Positions 10,945 through 24,700 of a stretch of 64,000 nt of DNA are shown piece after piece. The stretch's first letter is position 1. The number at the start of each line of letters is the position of its first letter. The stretch is from assembly GCA_018806985.1 (NCBI GenBank), contig JADANN010000468.1, positions 1,240,001-1,304,000 on the forward strand, written 5' to 3'. This DNA is from Angiostrongylus vasorum. Taxonomy: Eukaryota; Nematoda; Chromadorea; Rhabditida; Metastrongylidae. Under the pieces are notes generated by a model. It saw only the letters and a list, made by a program, of their open reading frames with translations. It did no database searches and had not been told where the DNA came from. The translations under genes and the position numbers were made by a program.

Positions 10945-11205
10945 GCGTGTAACGCAGTACTTGTAGATGCCCTGCAAATATGTGGTTGTTGGCTTGAAAG
11001 AGCCACTGACCAACCATACCTCCACCCATTTAGGGTTGACAAATTGCTACCAGACTTCTCTTAGAGCATGCCAGTATTGGCTGATATATTGGTGAGCCCC
11101 TGCAAGTTAATATATAAAACAAATATGCATTCTATTGTTTGTAGGATTTTTAATCGAGTCGAATGTATAGAGCACTGCCCCCAGGGGACTAATCAACGTC
11201 GAACG
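10945..11205 (+). repeat. SINE-A, strongly diverged
   Basis: Recognisable by GACAAATTGCTACCAGACTT, AAATATGCATTCTATTG, GTCGAATGTATAG and TAATCAACGTCGAACGCTT in the right order and spacing. Confidence 0.55.
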
Positions 11206-12059
11206 CTTGAATTCATTATCTAACACGATCACCATAAGAGTGTTCATTAATGGCCTTTCAAGCTGTTTTCTAGCATTTGATGCGAGACTTTTTTATCCTA
11301 ACCAATTGTGGCTGGCTTCTCATGTAGAGTCATTTTTCAGTCACTTGATAGTAGGGTTACAGGTTACAATCTGCTCAAAAACAACTACATTCATTCATAG
11401 GTGCCTAGATATGACAACGTTCATAAGAATACAAACATCAACGTCCAGTACATCAAAGAAATGAACCCGTAACTCCGAAGGAAATAAGCATTGAGGAACT
11501 GTGCATCGATTTCAATGCAGACGTGCTCTATGACATGCTCTCCTCAAGTGCTTTATTAATCGATAATTTATTAGTAGTTTTAAAAAAAACTATTACTATT
11601 ACGGATGTTTGGAACGGCTAACAACCTTACGGAAACACTTAATCTGGAACATCGAATTTAATCAGCTAAAGATAACAGATATATGAGAGATTCTGTGATT
11701 TTTTCAAAACACAGGGACAAATATCTACTATTTACTGTGGCGCCAGGTGCGAAACAAAACAAATAATTGCATTACTGTGGCTCGTTCCACGTTATTCTGT
11801 GAAATATCTGCAGATTATTGCTGCAGTTATTTATTATTTGCTATCATTTTTTATTCAAATGACCCGGCACCACATAGCGCGCAGATCCTTGTTCTTTTTC
11901 AGTTCGACTCCTTTGCTCCAGTGCGTTGTCCGCAACGTCTTCAAGTTTGCGTGTAAGTTCGATTGCGCTTGAGGATTTTGGTCTTCTCCGGAAATGTGAT
12001 TAATTGCTGGCAGACTTGATTCTCCGTTGAATCCTGGGATCACCGTTTCACTAGGTTCC

Positions 12060-12270
12060 CGCTTTCCTGATCTTAATCACAGGCACTGGCTAGTGGTCAC
12101 TTACGCATTGGAGAAATTGAGCTAATCTCAGACTCAATCTCAGAATTCTGATACCAGTTTTCCAATCGCGGATGGATGGAGGCCGTGTCGCCTATGCGAG
12201 TTCGAACAGGGTCGTTCCGCATTTTAGACGGCATCCACACCACTGCTCTGCGCGGTACCTACCATAGTGG
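12060..12270 (-). repeat. Core-bearing SINE, decayed
   Basis: On +, TTCTGATACCAGTTTTCC followed by GGATGGATGGAGGCC is the reverse of the shared SINE core. It is followed by GCGAGTTCGAACAGGGTC, a box B-like head sequence on -. The head does not clearly match SINE-A or SINE-C. Confidence 0.4.
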
Positions 12271-12454
12271 TTGAATTCACACAAATTATTCCTTTCAATG
12301 AATAACAGAGGCAAACTCGAACTACAATCACCAACGTTTTAACTTTTGTTTACTGCTTTTCTTTTTTTTTCATGGCAGGGTATTATTTGAAATGCAATTA
12401 AGTGCTATGAAAGCAGCAATTACCCGCTAACGGATTTGATAGCGCAGTTAAGGC

Positions 12455-12615
12455 AATTAACTGGCTGAGAAAAAAAGTAAAGTAAAGGTGTTTTTTGGCA
12501 TAGTGGATAGTATGTGAGCTCCGAAAATGGGTGGTTGCAGGTTCGAAGCGCACCCGAGGCTCTGAGTTTTGCTCATATCAGCATTCTTATGGTTGAAATC
12601 ACTAACTTTCAATGT
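12455..12615 (+). repeat. tRNA-like SINE head with SINE-D-type body
   Basis: TGGCATAGTGGATAGTATG (box A) and GGTTGCAGGTTCGAAGCGC (box B) form a clear RNA polymerase III promoter pair. The body CTGAGTTTTGCTCATATCAGC follows, as in SINE-D. Confidence 0.5.
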
Positions 12616-12959
12616 TTTTTCATCGAAATCCGACAGTGGTTCCATGAATTTTTACTTAAGGTATGATAGCTGTAATAATACCTAGTGTCAACATCGTTCA
12701 GGGTTCCATTGGTTGTGATGTAGCTCCCGCCCCCAACTCCGCGAGAGAATATCCATCCGGCTGCCCGCCTCCTTCTTTCATTAGAGTTGCGGAAAGGGTG
12801 GATGCGCGACGAGCTGTCGATTAGCCGGTGTTGAACCGACAACAAACAATCATGCAGTAGATGACCATCATGCATCTTGATCTTGGATTCCCTGCAATAC
12901 ATCGAACCAATCCGCCTCCAATGATTGGTGGGTGCCTTTTCACTACACTTCACTTGTCT

Positions 12960-14420
12960 TCATCATTACAGATATTCATCATTACACGACCATTTTCGTC
13001 ATCACAGATTCATTCATTCTCCATGAAATCATTTTGTTAGCCTTTTCTAAACAGTTCTTTTCTTGTTATCCCCCTTGTTTCAGTTGCTTTTAAAATCTTA
13101 GCACGAAAAGGTTAATATTTCCAAATGGATTTACAGGGGCCAGCTTTTGGCAAAAATGATTGGCAGAAATTTATTCATTGGTGTTTTTAGACGAAATTCT
13201 TTATCAGCTTATACACGACGACCAGGGTAAAGCATATTACTAGATCGATTTTTCTAAACAAAAATTTGCTAAATGCGTAAAAACCTGTTTTCACAAAGAA
13301 TGATGCCACTTAACTAAACTATAGCTAGTCTGGCAGGTTTTTCCCTAGTGTGCCAAAAAATCCCGCTCTAGATCGTTCCCAGGATGTCATCATAAGCCAT
13401 CGTCAGTCGTTATGGATCAGAAGAATGCTCTTTGCGCGACCTCTCCATTTGCTCGAAGATTGCAGCGGTACGAAGCAATTTCATACTAATGCAGATTTTC
13501 AGATGGCAACCTTTGGATTTCCTCGGCTTAGGTAACTATGCTGAACTATTCTGCACATTGTTGTTTGCTGGCCAGTGAATTCCTCCTCTTCCCAGCTCCC
13601 ACCACGTCGAGGATTTTGGGGGGCGTGCTGAATAATATATTCAGATACGAAGTGATATCAAATTTCTCTTGATAACTATAACGCAGTGGAGTCCAAAGTT
13701 TACTAGAATTAGTAAAAATCCACTAATTATGTGACGAAACTAAGAGGTGATATTAAAACTTACTTCTAATGACATGGAATTGTTTTCCTGTAAGACTTCT
13801 GGATATCAAATTACTATTTGAGCATAAGTGCGTTATCTATCAACGACACAGAAATTGAGAAAAATATCCCAATTCTCCATTCGAAAGCCCATCTAGGGGT
13901 AAGCCTATTCAACGAATTGCCATCTTCTTTGAAGAAGAGATCCTTCCTACAGTGATGAATACACAACGTCGAACGTCTCGACATGGTTATCTGGTCATTC
14001 TAGGGAAACAAATTGTTAGAAAAATTTTTTGAAACCAGTGGAATCACAGTGAAGGTGGCAATGACACCAAAGTTTTCAACGTTTAATATAATAAAATACA
14101 ATGAATAAAGAAAGCTAACGCTTCTTATTAACGCAAGTCTTCAGAAAAATCATAAGCGGCCTTTTTCATTCCTTATCAGTTCTACGACGAACTTCGTTAA
14201 CTGCGTTGTACTTCCTTCTTCATCATTTCCTTTTTTTATGATATCACCAAACAAATTGAAGTGCATTATTCTGTTGAAAATCCTCGTCTATTATTATATT
14301 AATCGCCTTCTCAGAATCTATGACGTCATGAAAGTTCGTTGTCCAACCTAACATTGAAATAACCGACACTATCCAGTGAAATCTCCGTAGTGGTATTGAA
14401 GTGATAGTGTCAGTTCTTTT
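12960..14420. other. No recognisable gene
   Basis: AT-rich spacer with tandem-like TTCATCATTACAG repeats near 12,955-13,010. No exon-like frame with splice support. An unseen first exon of the chemoreceptor at 15.7 kb could lie in or after this stretch. Confidence 0.4.
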
Positions 14421-14639
14421 AAGTGTTTTTTATCGTTTCATATTTTTGCAAAACTATCCAGGGTAAAAGCATAAAAAGAATAGAACATCCGGCGTCCATA
14501 ACACCTTGGCTGATGTATCATGCATCTGATTCCATTCGTAGCATCACAGAGGTGAATGAATGCAGATTTGGCCTGTACGATGACTTCGAAAGGCTACTGA
14601 TGCAACGGGCCAGTGTTTTTCATTCTTCACTGGTATCAT

Positions 14640-14790
14640 TTTGCCGTTTTCCATTCTTCCAAACAGATCTGTTATCACCTTGCCGATTAGGCAGTGACGC
14701 TAGGCTAAGCCAGGAGCGCAGGATTGAACGAAGAACCACGTATCTACTGCAAGGCACCCTTAGCCATTGGGCTACCCGCACACCCTATTC
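14640..14790 (-). repeat. tRNA-like SINE head
   Basis: Minus strand: TGCGGGTAGCCCAATGGCTA (box A) and TTCTTCGTTCAATCCTGCGC (box B) with tRNA spacing. The rest is unlike SINE-A, C or D, so this may be a further family. Confidence 0.4.
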
Positions 14791-14929
14791 TATGCAGGAT
14801 TACTAAAGAGTAACTCAGCTTGCGTCAGTGGTTATCAAGCGAATATATTTCATTTTCTTTCGTCCTCAAAAGGGCATTTTTCCTTTTAGATACCTTCCTT
14901 TTTTTTCTCCTTTATTTTACATTCCTCCT

Positions 14930-15325
14930 AACGGTTTATCGCTCCATCGCGGCTGGTAGGTGTTCCTGGGTGTCTGGCTGTGGATGTGCAACGGAGGATT
15001 CATCCTCGCCCCGGCAATGTCTCCTATGTTGAGAAGGAGACCAGCGTTTCCGTCAGGAAGCCCAGCTGAGAGTAAACCAATATCAGGACCCACAACCGTC
15101 CTAGTATCAAACTTGTCGAATGGTCGCACATCTCCCTCTGGTCCACAAGGGCCGCGACTACTTGGGGTGGTGACGACCAGGGAGCAGACTTTGACTAGAC
15201 CAACCTCGGAGCTCCAGGGAACCACAATGGCTAAGCCAACTAGACTCCAGAAAAACCGAAATTATGTTGCAGCACGCAGAACTAGTAAGGACGGGACATC
15301 CAGGTATCTAAGTCCAAGTTTATTT
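14930..15325 (+). repeat. Repeat family B copy
   Basis: Forward copy running from GGTTTATCGCTCCATCGC to GGACGGGACATCCAGGTATC. It lies about 400 bp upstream of the first visible chemoreceptor exon. Confidence 0.7.
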
Positions 15326-15722
15326 TAGATCGTATGAAGCAGTGTTTTCATTATCATTTTGAACGCTTCTATTGGCTTGCCTATTTTTTAATGACGTGGT
15401 TTTATTTTTGTTGGGGGAAAAAGTTTTTTTTCTGACGAGTTTACAGTGGATTTGCCTCTTCGCCGGTGTTCCACTTCTTCAAAGGCTCAATTATTCTACC
15501 AAGGAGACTACTGAGCTCATTACCTACTATTCATATTGATTTGCATCATTGTGGCTCTATGTGGGCCAAAAAAAAGTCGACAATAGTTCACTACTTTGTT
15601 CTTGAACAATTTCTGCTTTAATTTTTTCCCACAGTTATAAGACTTTCACTGATTTTTTTCATGCGCTTGCACTCTTTTACAAGTGTTGACTGTTTTTCGC
15701 TAAAAGTGTATTTTCTCTTCAG

Positions 15723-18700
15723 ATGATGATCAACACTGTCCCCTCGGTGATCAACGTGGTGACGTTGAGTGGTTTGCAGTGCAAGCTCTCGTGGCAGTAC
15801 TCAACATGACTGTTATCATGATGAACATCTTCTTCATCATCATCTGCAAGGTACGTCATCTACGAAGAGGCCTGAAATAAGTTCCACCCTCAGCGATCGC
15901 AGTTTGTGAGAAGAAACGTGTGGAGTACGGTGTGGAGATCCAGCCCGTCATAGTGAAACAGAAACGAACTTGCTATGGACTCGTATTACTGGGACATTTT
16001 TACTTTTTTCCTTATTTCTGAAGCTATACAAAGCCAACACGACCAAGAAAAAAAGCAGTAATTTCATTGGGTTTCAGTCCTTGGTGATAAATAGAATTCA
16101 ACTAGTTTTAATGCATCGAATTCTAGAGCAAAGCAAATTTCTTGAAATATCCATCTGAGAGATTGGGCCCATGGAGCTAAATTTTTTCATTAAAAAAACC
16201 TCGCTCATCACCGGAAAAATAGAAAAATCACATTTTACTTTGCATTGAGATCCAATTTCACGAAAAGATCTCTTGTTCTACACGATTCCTTTCTACCCCA
16301 TGGTGGCATTTCGGTACTGCAATTTCATGCAGTCGTACCGATTTAAGTAGCTATTGATCGCACGATAAAGCTAAAAAAAGATAAATCTCTCGGCGTTGAT
16401 CAATCCCTGATGGATGCGCCATGCATTCGGCTTCATTAAGCATCGTTTGGAAGGTGATTGAATGCATATCTGGCCTTTACAATGACTCGTAGTGGCCCTT
16501 CCGATTACACCGAGCCAGTGCTGCTATCCTTCCAGACAAATCCGGTACCAATTTGCCGACCTCGGAGGGATGGTAAGGTTGGTGGGCCATGGGCGCGTGG
16601 ATCGATGCCAAGCGTGTGTGACAGGGGTGCCTCCGACCACTGCGCTACACGATCGTACGATACTCGTACTGAATACAGTGTCATAGATAATTACATTAGA
16701 AGCATAAGAAACAACTTGTTTTCTGTGTTTTCTGTTCTACTTAGTTTTCATCAGTAAAATCTTATATGGTTGAACTTGTCCATTTTAATAGTACAGTACT
16801 ACTTAAATCTTTATGCTTCCTGATGCTCTTTGAACTAATAAAAAACAAGAAATTTACGTAAATTTGGGCATGTTCCTCCGATTTTTTATCGTTCAAAACC
16901 TTAAAGCGCAGTGGACAAGGATAAAGGGAAAAGTGGTAAAGATTGATCTGTCCCTTAGGGATGCGCCATTCGTCTCCATACGACATCATGGAGATGATTG
17001 AATACATATCTAGCCCATTCAATGTAAGATGGAGGCTAGCGATGTATCAAGTTAGGGAGTTTTTTGCCCTCGCAAAGAAATTTGGACCTGACTAGCGGCC
17101 TAAAAGGATGGCGGGCTTGGTTTTTCGAGTGGAGGCATTGAGCCAGTGACCATATGCTCAGCATAGCACAACTAAAGACTGCTCTATGCGCTCTCTAAAG
17201 CTGGAAGATCCAGTAACATACTCACGCTACCTTTATTAATATACTAGTACCATTAAACAAATCAATAAACCAGTAGTTTAGCGTTCTGGTGTCATCCACA
17301 AGCACATGCGTGTGATGCTGTCGATGATATCGTTCTGCTTAGTGATGAACGCTGCTGCTTGTTTATTCTACAACGTCTATTTTGTGTATCTTGGTATCGT
17401 AGGATTTCCACGGGAACTTCAACAAAAGTAAGTTTTACAATAATTCTAATTCGTTACTTTTCAGGTATATTCCAATCGGATTGATCTTTAGTTAATGCCA
17501 GTTGACCTACCGTATCCACTTCAACTCAGGACCCACATAAACATGAAAAGATGGCATACACGTCATATTTTCATTTCGAAAATCTGAAAAACTAAACGAA
17601 AACGAAGCCGGAAAGTAATTTTGAAACGGGCGGGAAAACAGAATTAATAAAATGGGGGTGGAAGTTATAAATCCTACATTTTTTTCTTTCTGTGTAATCG
17701 TACTTAAGTTAAAAAATAAAAATCTGAGTGTCAACTTTTTATTTACTGCCTGTTACAATTTTTTTCACGGCAGGGTACTGTGTGTGAAACAACCACAATG
17801 ATGCTGAGATATTCGCAAAGCTCCTGAGCGCAGGTCTCGGCGGTAGGGAACGAACGCGATATCACTCTTTCCGGGGGCTAACGCGTTCACCACCACACCA
17901 TGTGGGCCCTTCGTTCCGCCTGTTCTAAAAAATAAAGATGAAAATAAACATCTTAGAACCCAGAATCCTGAAATAAAAAATCTGAAAATGTGATTTAAAA
18001 TATGCCTAGATTTTCCGGTAATATCTAATGAATCTGTGTTAACTTCTTCTCAAAATCACATGCATTTTGTTTAATTAATAACAGACATCGTTAATATTTT
18101 TATTAAAAGATGTGATTATGGCATTGTTTGAAATTTCTGTTAAAAAGTTCACCTACCGTAGCCTTCAGTCGCAAAAATACATTCAATGATTGCTCAGAGA
18201 ACTGGACTTTTTTCTTACAAATTTCGCAAATTCACTTAGCAACTAGTGTTGCCGACCTTGCCCTCGAGATGCTTTGATGATATTAGGCATTTAGCTAAGA
18301 TGGCCGGCTAGACTCGACTTAGGCCCAAGCTTAATTCGACTGAGCAACGATATTGGATTTCAGGAATGCTTACAGTGTAGCCAGATAGCTGCTTTTAATG
18401 AAGTGGTCATGAATTAATTATGTTGCCTTAAGATTGAAGGAATGCTCCACAGCTGGGTTCTTATGCAAGTTGAACCGTTGTTGTAGACTCAGAAGATAAA
18501 TTGAAAAAACATTATTAATTATTTCGTATTAAACCTCTGTTTCTTCTGCTTATACAAAAATTTTTTTCACATTGTCCTTGTCATTGACGTGTTTGAAAGT
18601 TCCCAGTTCTCATAACGAACGCTTGTCCAACTTTCTTAGTCGAAGAGATTCGTTTTAGTGATAAAAACTCTGTACTATGACGCTTTCCTGATGACGGTTT

Positions 18701-21700
18701 ACTAGTATTTGGGCACTCGAGTAAAACTGTTAAGTTTTTTTCAGCTTAGATGAAAACGCTTGAAAAAGAACTGGTTTGACATCACAGTTCGACACTACGG
18801 TCGGTCACCTTACGCTCGTAATGAGACTGTCAACCACAGCCGAAGATTGATTGAATAATAAGCAAACCACAGAACTAAACAACAATTGAAATTTATAATC
18901 TATGTGGTCAATAGTTGTGGAAAAAATCCCAGACATAGAGACAATGGTAACGCGATAATGTATTGTATGCGCCAACACCATAACCTTGACATGATCACCA
19001 TTTCCAGTGAGTTTCCTGTGAATCCGCGCTTTTGCTCAGACCTTGAATGGCTCGACTTCACAATGGCTTACATCTAAGTTTTTTTCTAAATCTTTAATGG
19101 TATGCCTTCAAGACCATGTAATCCAATTTTTCAAAAAAATTTTCAATTTAGTTTTTTTGGTTTTGTTTTATTTTGTTAGTTGTGCAAAGCCTTCCTTCTC
19201 TTGGGTTCCAACGTAACCCTAGTAGGGTTACCCCCTAGTTGTCAACACAGGCCCAGTTGTCAAACAACCCTTATGAATCGGAAGGACATTTGCCTTCCTC
19301 TAGAATGGTTTAATGTTAGGACGGCGCGGATACTTGCCATTAGTAACTCTTAGTTGCCCCCTGTGGATGAAAATATCGGATTTCTTCTTGGCTGGGGAGA
19401 TTCTACCAATGTAGTTAACCCTTGCTGTATGTAGTGATAAGTTAGTTGCAATGAAAGTTTGGAAAAAATAACCTTGAAGTTACAAAAGAAAGGATTTCAT
19501 GATTTTAAAATGCTTTTTCTCCCAAGTCACTTAAATACTTTGTTGGTTGGTTCGTATTTATGAGTGACGAAGGCTACAACACATTGGAACCTAGGTTAAG
19601 CGATCTTTTCTGGAGCACCTAGATATCCGTTTAGAGTTTCCATTTGCTGTCCAGCATATGTCGATAGGAAGGTTTGCCATCTGGCGACTAGGTTACCTCC
19701 AAGGTGGCAAAGTGCCTGCGGTATTGCTTTACTCTCAGTTAAGCTTCCTGACAGAAAAACTCGAATTATTGAACTCGGATGAACCTGTACCGGAAGATGA
19801 ACCGCCTGCGATATACCAATGTTTAACACCCAGAAACACCAAGAAACAAGAGAATGAAAAGTAATTTGTTTTCCTAAACGTAATTACAGATAAGGTTTCA
19901 GTCTATGGTGCACGGTAGTGAACACGTTGATCGTGCCGTGGGATACGGCCACCTGCCTTCTGATGGTCGGCGTTGGAGCAGAACGCCTTGTTGCCACGAA
20001 AAATCATCTAACGAACGCTGTGATCTCGAACAGTGTTAAGGTTGTTTAAGTAGATTTCTAAAAGACTTTGAAAAAAAACCCAATCGGTTCCTCTTTCTCC
20101 CGTAGTAACCTCTCAAAGAGAAGGAATTCTCGATGCATTAGGAGCTTTTTCGCATGAAACGATAATTGACTAGTTATGAATTATCTCATCCATAGATGCA
20201 AATGCATCCAGCACCTTAGCTAATCAACTTTTTTCATCTTCACTTTCTACTTAATTAGATAGAAATTCTACGGGAAAAAAAGAGGGGAGCAGTATCCTTG
20301 TAATTTATAAAAGTACACTATCCTAATGGGCACTTGTGGAGCAGTGGCCGGAGGCGCACTGTCGTTAGGCCACCACGTGTCATTCATTGTGAAAGACAGA
20401 TATGCATTCAATCACCTCCAAGCGATGCTTAGTGAAGTCTGATGCATGGCACATCCCTAAGGGATTGATCAACACCGAGAGCTTTATCGTTTTTATTTTA
20501 TACACTATCCTAGAGATTTAAAGCATGGTTAAGTCCTTACCTAAAACGGGTTTGTCATGAATTATTTTGTTTTCCCTTACTGCTAAAAAATCAAAAAAAA
20601 TAAAAAAAAATTACGAAGCCTTAGGCAGAAGGCTTATTATAGGATTTTAGTGAAATGGATACTTTGGTTTTCTTCTAAGAAGTAAAGTAGAAAAAAATTA
20701 AATCATATGTTCGACTGTCCCTTTATGAGAATAAAAATTGTCATTGCAGGTGATCTTCCTGCTCGCAGGATGTATAACTGTTTTCGTTACCATCAACTAC
20801 TTCCTAAATCTAACGTAAGCCATTCCTTAAGTAGGAAATAGATTTAATAATTAATATTGTTTACAACATTTAAGAGCTACGAAAAAAACGTTTTTGTAAA
20901 ATTCACTACGCTCGAAAGTCGGAAGTAAAACGCATCTCGGCCTTCAATTGCTTTATAGACCACATATACGAGATTATCAATTGGCTGAACGACGGGACGA
21001 CGAATAGCCCAGTGCTTAACGATGCCCTGCAGTGCGCACTTCACCTTTCTTTCGATCCCACTCGTCGTGCTAAGTCTAAGACTGCACCCATCCATGATAG
21101 GCAAATTGGTACTAGACTTGTCTGAGAAGGAAACAACACAGACTTTATACATCGGTTGTCATTATGTGTCAAGCCAAATACTCATTCAACTGCCTATTTG
21201 ATGTTACGAATGGGGTCAAATGCACGACTCGTTCTTAAGGGATTGATCTAGGCCAAACTTTTATGTCAAGTAGTAAGAATACCACAAAATATACTCTGAG
21301 AAGACAAAGAAAATCAAAAAAAAGTTGCCGTAAGCACTTAAAAAGCATTCGCGAATCTGGAGATTGCGGATGGTTGTAGATATTTCTTCATCTCTCTCAG
21401 TTCTGTGGGTGCACTCTTTCAGCTTGCGACTAAGATAACAACGTAACACAAGTGCTGGATTTTTAAAAGACATCGATGCTAAGGGCAATAATTTGGTAAA
21501 ATTGTTTATTTCCTCTTTTGTTGTTCACTGAGAGCCTCAAATGGGAACAAAAACCTCTCTTAAAGCGATCATTCCAACTGGTGGAGCTAGCAGTGGGCGG
21601 CTGCGCTCCGGTCGCTCGATGCTTACACACTGAGCATAACAATTCTAGCATATGAAGGGTGTACTTTTTTACTGATTCGGCGAAAAACAATCCAGTATGT

Positions 21701-24700
21701 TTTCTTGGTTTCTCTCGCAAATAGACATAGGGATTGCTTGTTGGAGTTGACCACGAATTGTCTCCTGTGTGCTTCTTAGTCACCTCATTGCAACCTTTTG
21801 TTTGAATGGACCTGCAGCGTTGCCTTCACAAGTTAGATGGAAAGCATAACAGAGACAAGAAGGCACCTACCAAATCCTTGTGTCTTCAGGCAATTCATGA
21901 TTATTTTTTGGCCCGAGTTTAATCTACATTCGACTTTTAGATATTTGGATGACCCGTCTCCACTAGTAGTGCTTAGCCCAACACAATTCCCATCCGTTTT
22001 TCTTTTGCGCTAGCATTGTCGATGGTGATGGTCTAGTTGGAACATTGTGACGTTCCCGAGATCAATTCCATGGTCCTGAAATCGTTCCTACCTAGAAATT
22101 CATATGACTGACATTAGTTGCGAATACGTCGCCCTATTGTTTAGGTAATCTTCTACGAGGACACATTGATTCCCTCGAAGTCCATACGGCTGTTTTTTCT
22201 CTACTTCTCATCCGCCCTTCTTACTATGTGACCGGCGCATCTGTGTTTCGCCTTTGATCTTTATTCTCCTTGACCCCAAAGATGAAATAGGTTCCGGATA
22301 CGTGATCTGTACATTCCGGCTAGTCGCTGAGAGTGTTGGTTAAATTTCCGAAGACATGGTTCAAGCGCTCTGTAGGTGGTGTACAGAGTTCTTTACGTGT
22401 AATGCATCTGCCCACGTTACATAAACATAACAGAGCGCTGGAAGGATTGCTGAGTTGGAAAGGTGAGCGCAGAGTTTTGGGTCCGTTGGTTGGTCGGTTG
22501 CTTCTTTGAGTGGCTCAAATGCGGCCCGTTTCACTATCCATTTTCAGTATATTTTTCTCCTTCATGTTGTTTGCTGTGTTCATTGAACGTCCAAGGAACA
22601 CGTACTAGTTGTCTGTGTAATCAGAAGACCACCCAGTTCGATTTCTTCGCCCTCGAACTATGGTTTCCCTTTAAACTAGGTCTTTGTCCTATTTATACGC
22701 AGGCCGATCGTTTTTCCCGCTTCGTTGAGTTCGCTGACCACCGCATTTGCATCACAGGACCGCTGGAAAAGACGGCGATGTCATCCATGAAACAAAGATT
22801 TGATAGGAATTTTCCATCAATGCAAGTGCCCTCCTCGTCCCAATCAAGAGGCACCATCCACTGCTGTGCGGCACTTAAAAGCTTTGGCGATATTTTGTAG
22901 CCTTGTGGAACCCCTTTTTCCATGGGTATGGTGAGGGATCGATGAAAAATCTGCATAGTTATGCCGCAGTTCCATGAGCAGCTAGCTAGTCTGTGTAATT
23001 AATTAGAGGATCATCAGGTGAGGCTGAGTTAGCTAGTGTTCATATATACGATGGACCCACTCCTTGGTCAACGAGCTCTGGTAGGATTTCATTCGTTCCG
23101 GCGCTGTCAAATGCTTTTGCTGTGAGCAAAAATCAGAACAAGGAGTAGGTGGTACTCCGAACAAATTTCTATGATCTGTGACAGGGTTTCATGTGGTCCA
23201 CGCAGCATATTCCCTATCGGAATCCTACTTCCTTAATTGCTTGAGCCTCAACTTAAGTCTTTGGTATGCACAAAATTACGAAGATTCCGTAGGTCTCTCT
23301 TGGGTAGGATGACCGTACGCGACGTTTTCTACTGGTCTGGGGTTTTCTATTTCTAATGGTGAGATAGCATGTTGGTTGTGAGAAGCACGTGTAAATTGTG
23401 GCTTCTAGCTCGAAGGAAGTGGGTTGTGACATTACTATATTAGAAAAAAAACTGTGCCTCTCCTCATGCATTCTATCGCGACTCAAACTTCAAAGGGTAG
23501 AATTTTGGGCGGTTTTTCTCTAGTCGGGATGTCGGCTTGCTATACGTGGTTGTGGAACGGAAAATTTGTATAGAACCTTTCCGTTATGCATTCCGTATCA
23601 GGGCGTGATGTGGTGATAATGGCATCCCAATCTAAAGCTTAACGGATGCAAAAGAGCACTTTTTGTTACGAAGTCTTCTTCTGTGGTGAAAGTTAAACTA
23701 TATTCAGTGATAAAGGTGTGTGTATCTGTGACGGAGCTTCACTACCCAACCGCTATGCGATGCTGTTTCGGATTAGCGTGTGCACAATGGTAGAAGTGGG
23801 GAACGATCTCGTTGTTCGGTTATGTGCTCATCTTATGCCGATCCGAAGCCGACAGTTTGGGCATCAACATGGCCAAATACTCACTGAGTAAACGTTTTCA
23901 GGTAAACCAAATCTTTAATCGTTATTTTTTCATGTTCACTGCCTGAAATTAATGAAATCAACAATGTTAGACGATGTTGGATTTTTGGTAGTGGGACAAT
24001 AGTACCCCGAAATTTCCCTGAACCCATAATGTGACCTCCAAGCCGAAAATTTGGTGACAAATCGGTGCCTTCTTTGAAAAAAGTGCTGTTTATTTATTCC
24101 TTTGCACCTCTATATGGACACGAACAACTCCATACTCGTCAACTCAGAAGGAGCATTCCTGGATGTCGAACTACGGCACGCTGCAAAAACCCTTTCCCTC
24201 GACAGAGGCATTGAAAATGATGACAAGAAACTAGCCTTTGATCCTAAGAATATAAGCGATATAAGCATTGCCCTTAATAATAACCTAGAAACGTTCTGAT
24301 ATGCTTGCCTCAATACTCTGGGGAGTTGAGAAAGGACTTCTTCAGCTAACAGAATATATCAGTTAATCAGTTAATTGGAAATTGTACTTGGATTTGCGAG
24401 ATTTGCTAACAATTAAACAACGGCCTGTAACGGATGAACATAAATGCATTTTGAATATGAAGAAGATATGGTAATCTTTCATATACTATTTTTTTTAAGT
24501 AGTAGCAGTTTGATAAGCACCGATTCGCTTTGTTACACTGTCGTCGACTGGTTGGTCTCTCTATCGCAGGATTGTCTGGAAGAATTAGGCTCGCTCGGTA
24601 GGCAACCTCTCTCCAATTCACAGTGGCTTGTCATTGCCTGGTGGTGGAAGCGAAGGACGGCACTAGCACAATATCACCGGTTTCTAGTCAAAATTATAGT

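Noticed and set aside
14960..15328. Plus-strand frame of 122 codons, Pro/Ser-rich
   Set aside because: It coincides with a family B repeat, and the same frame recurs in other copies.
24102..24313. Opposed frames, the + one protein-like ('DVELRHAAKTLSLDRGIEND')
   Set aside because: Located in a chemoreceptor intron without splice-compatible neighbours or domain. Possibly part of an unrecognised repeat; not enough to call a gene.
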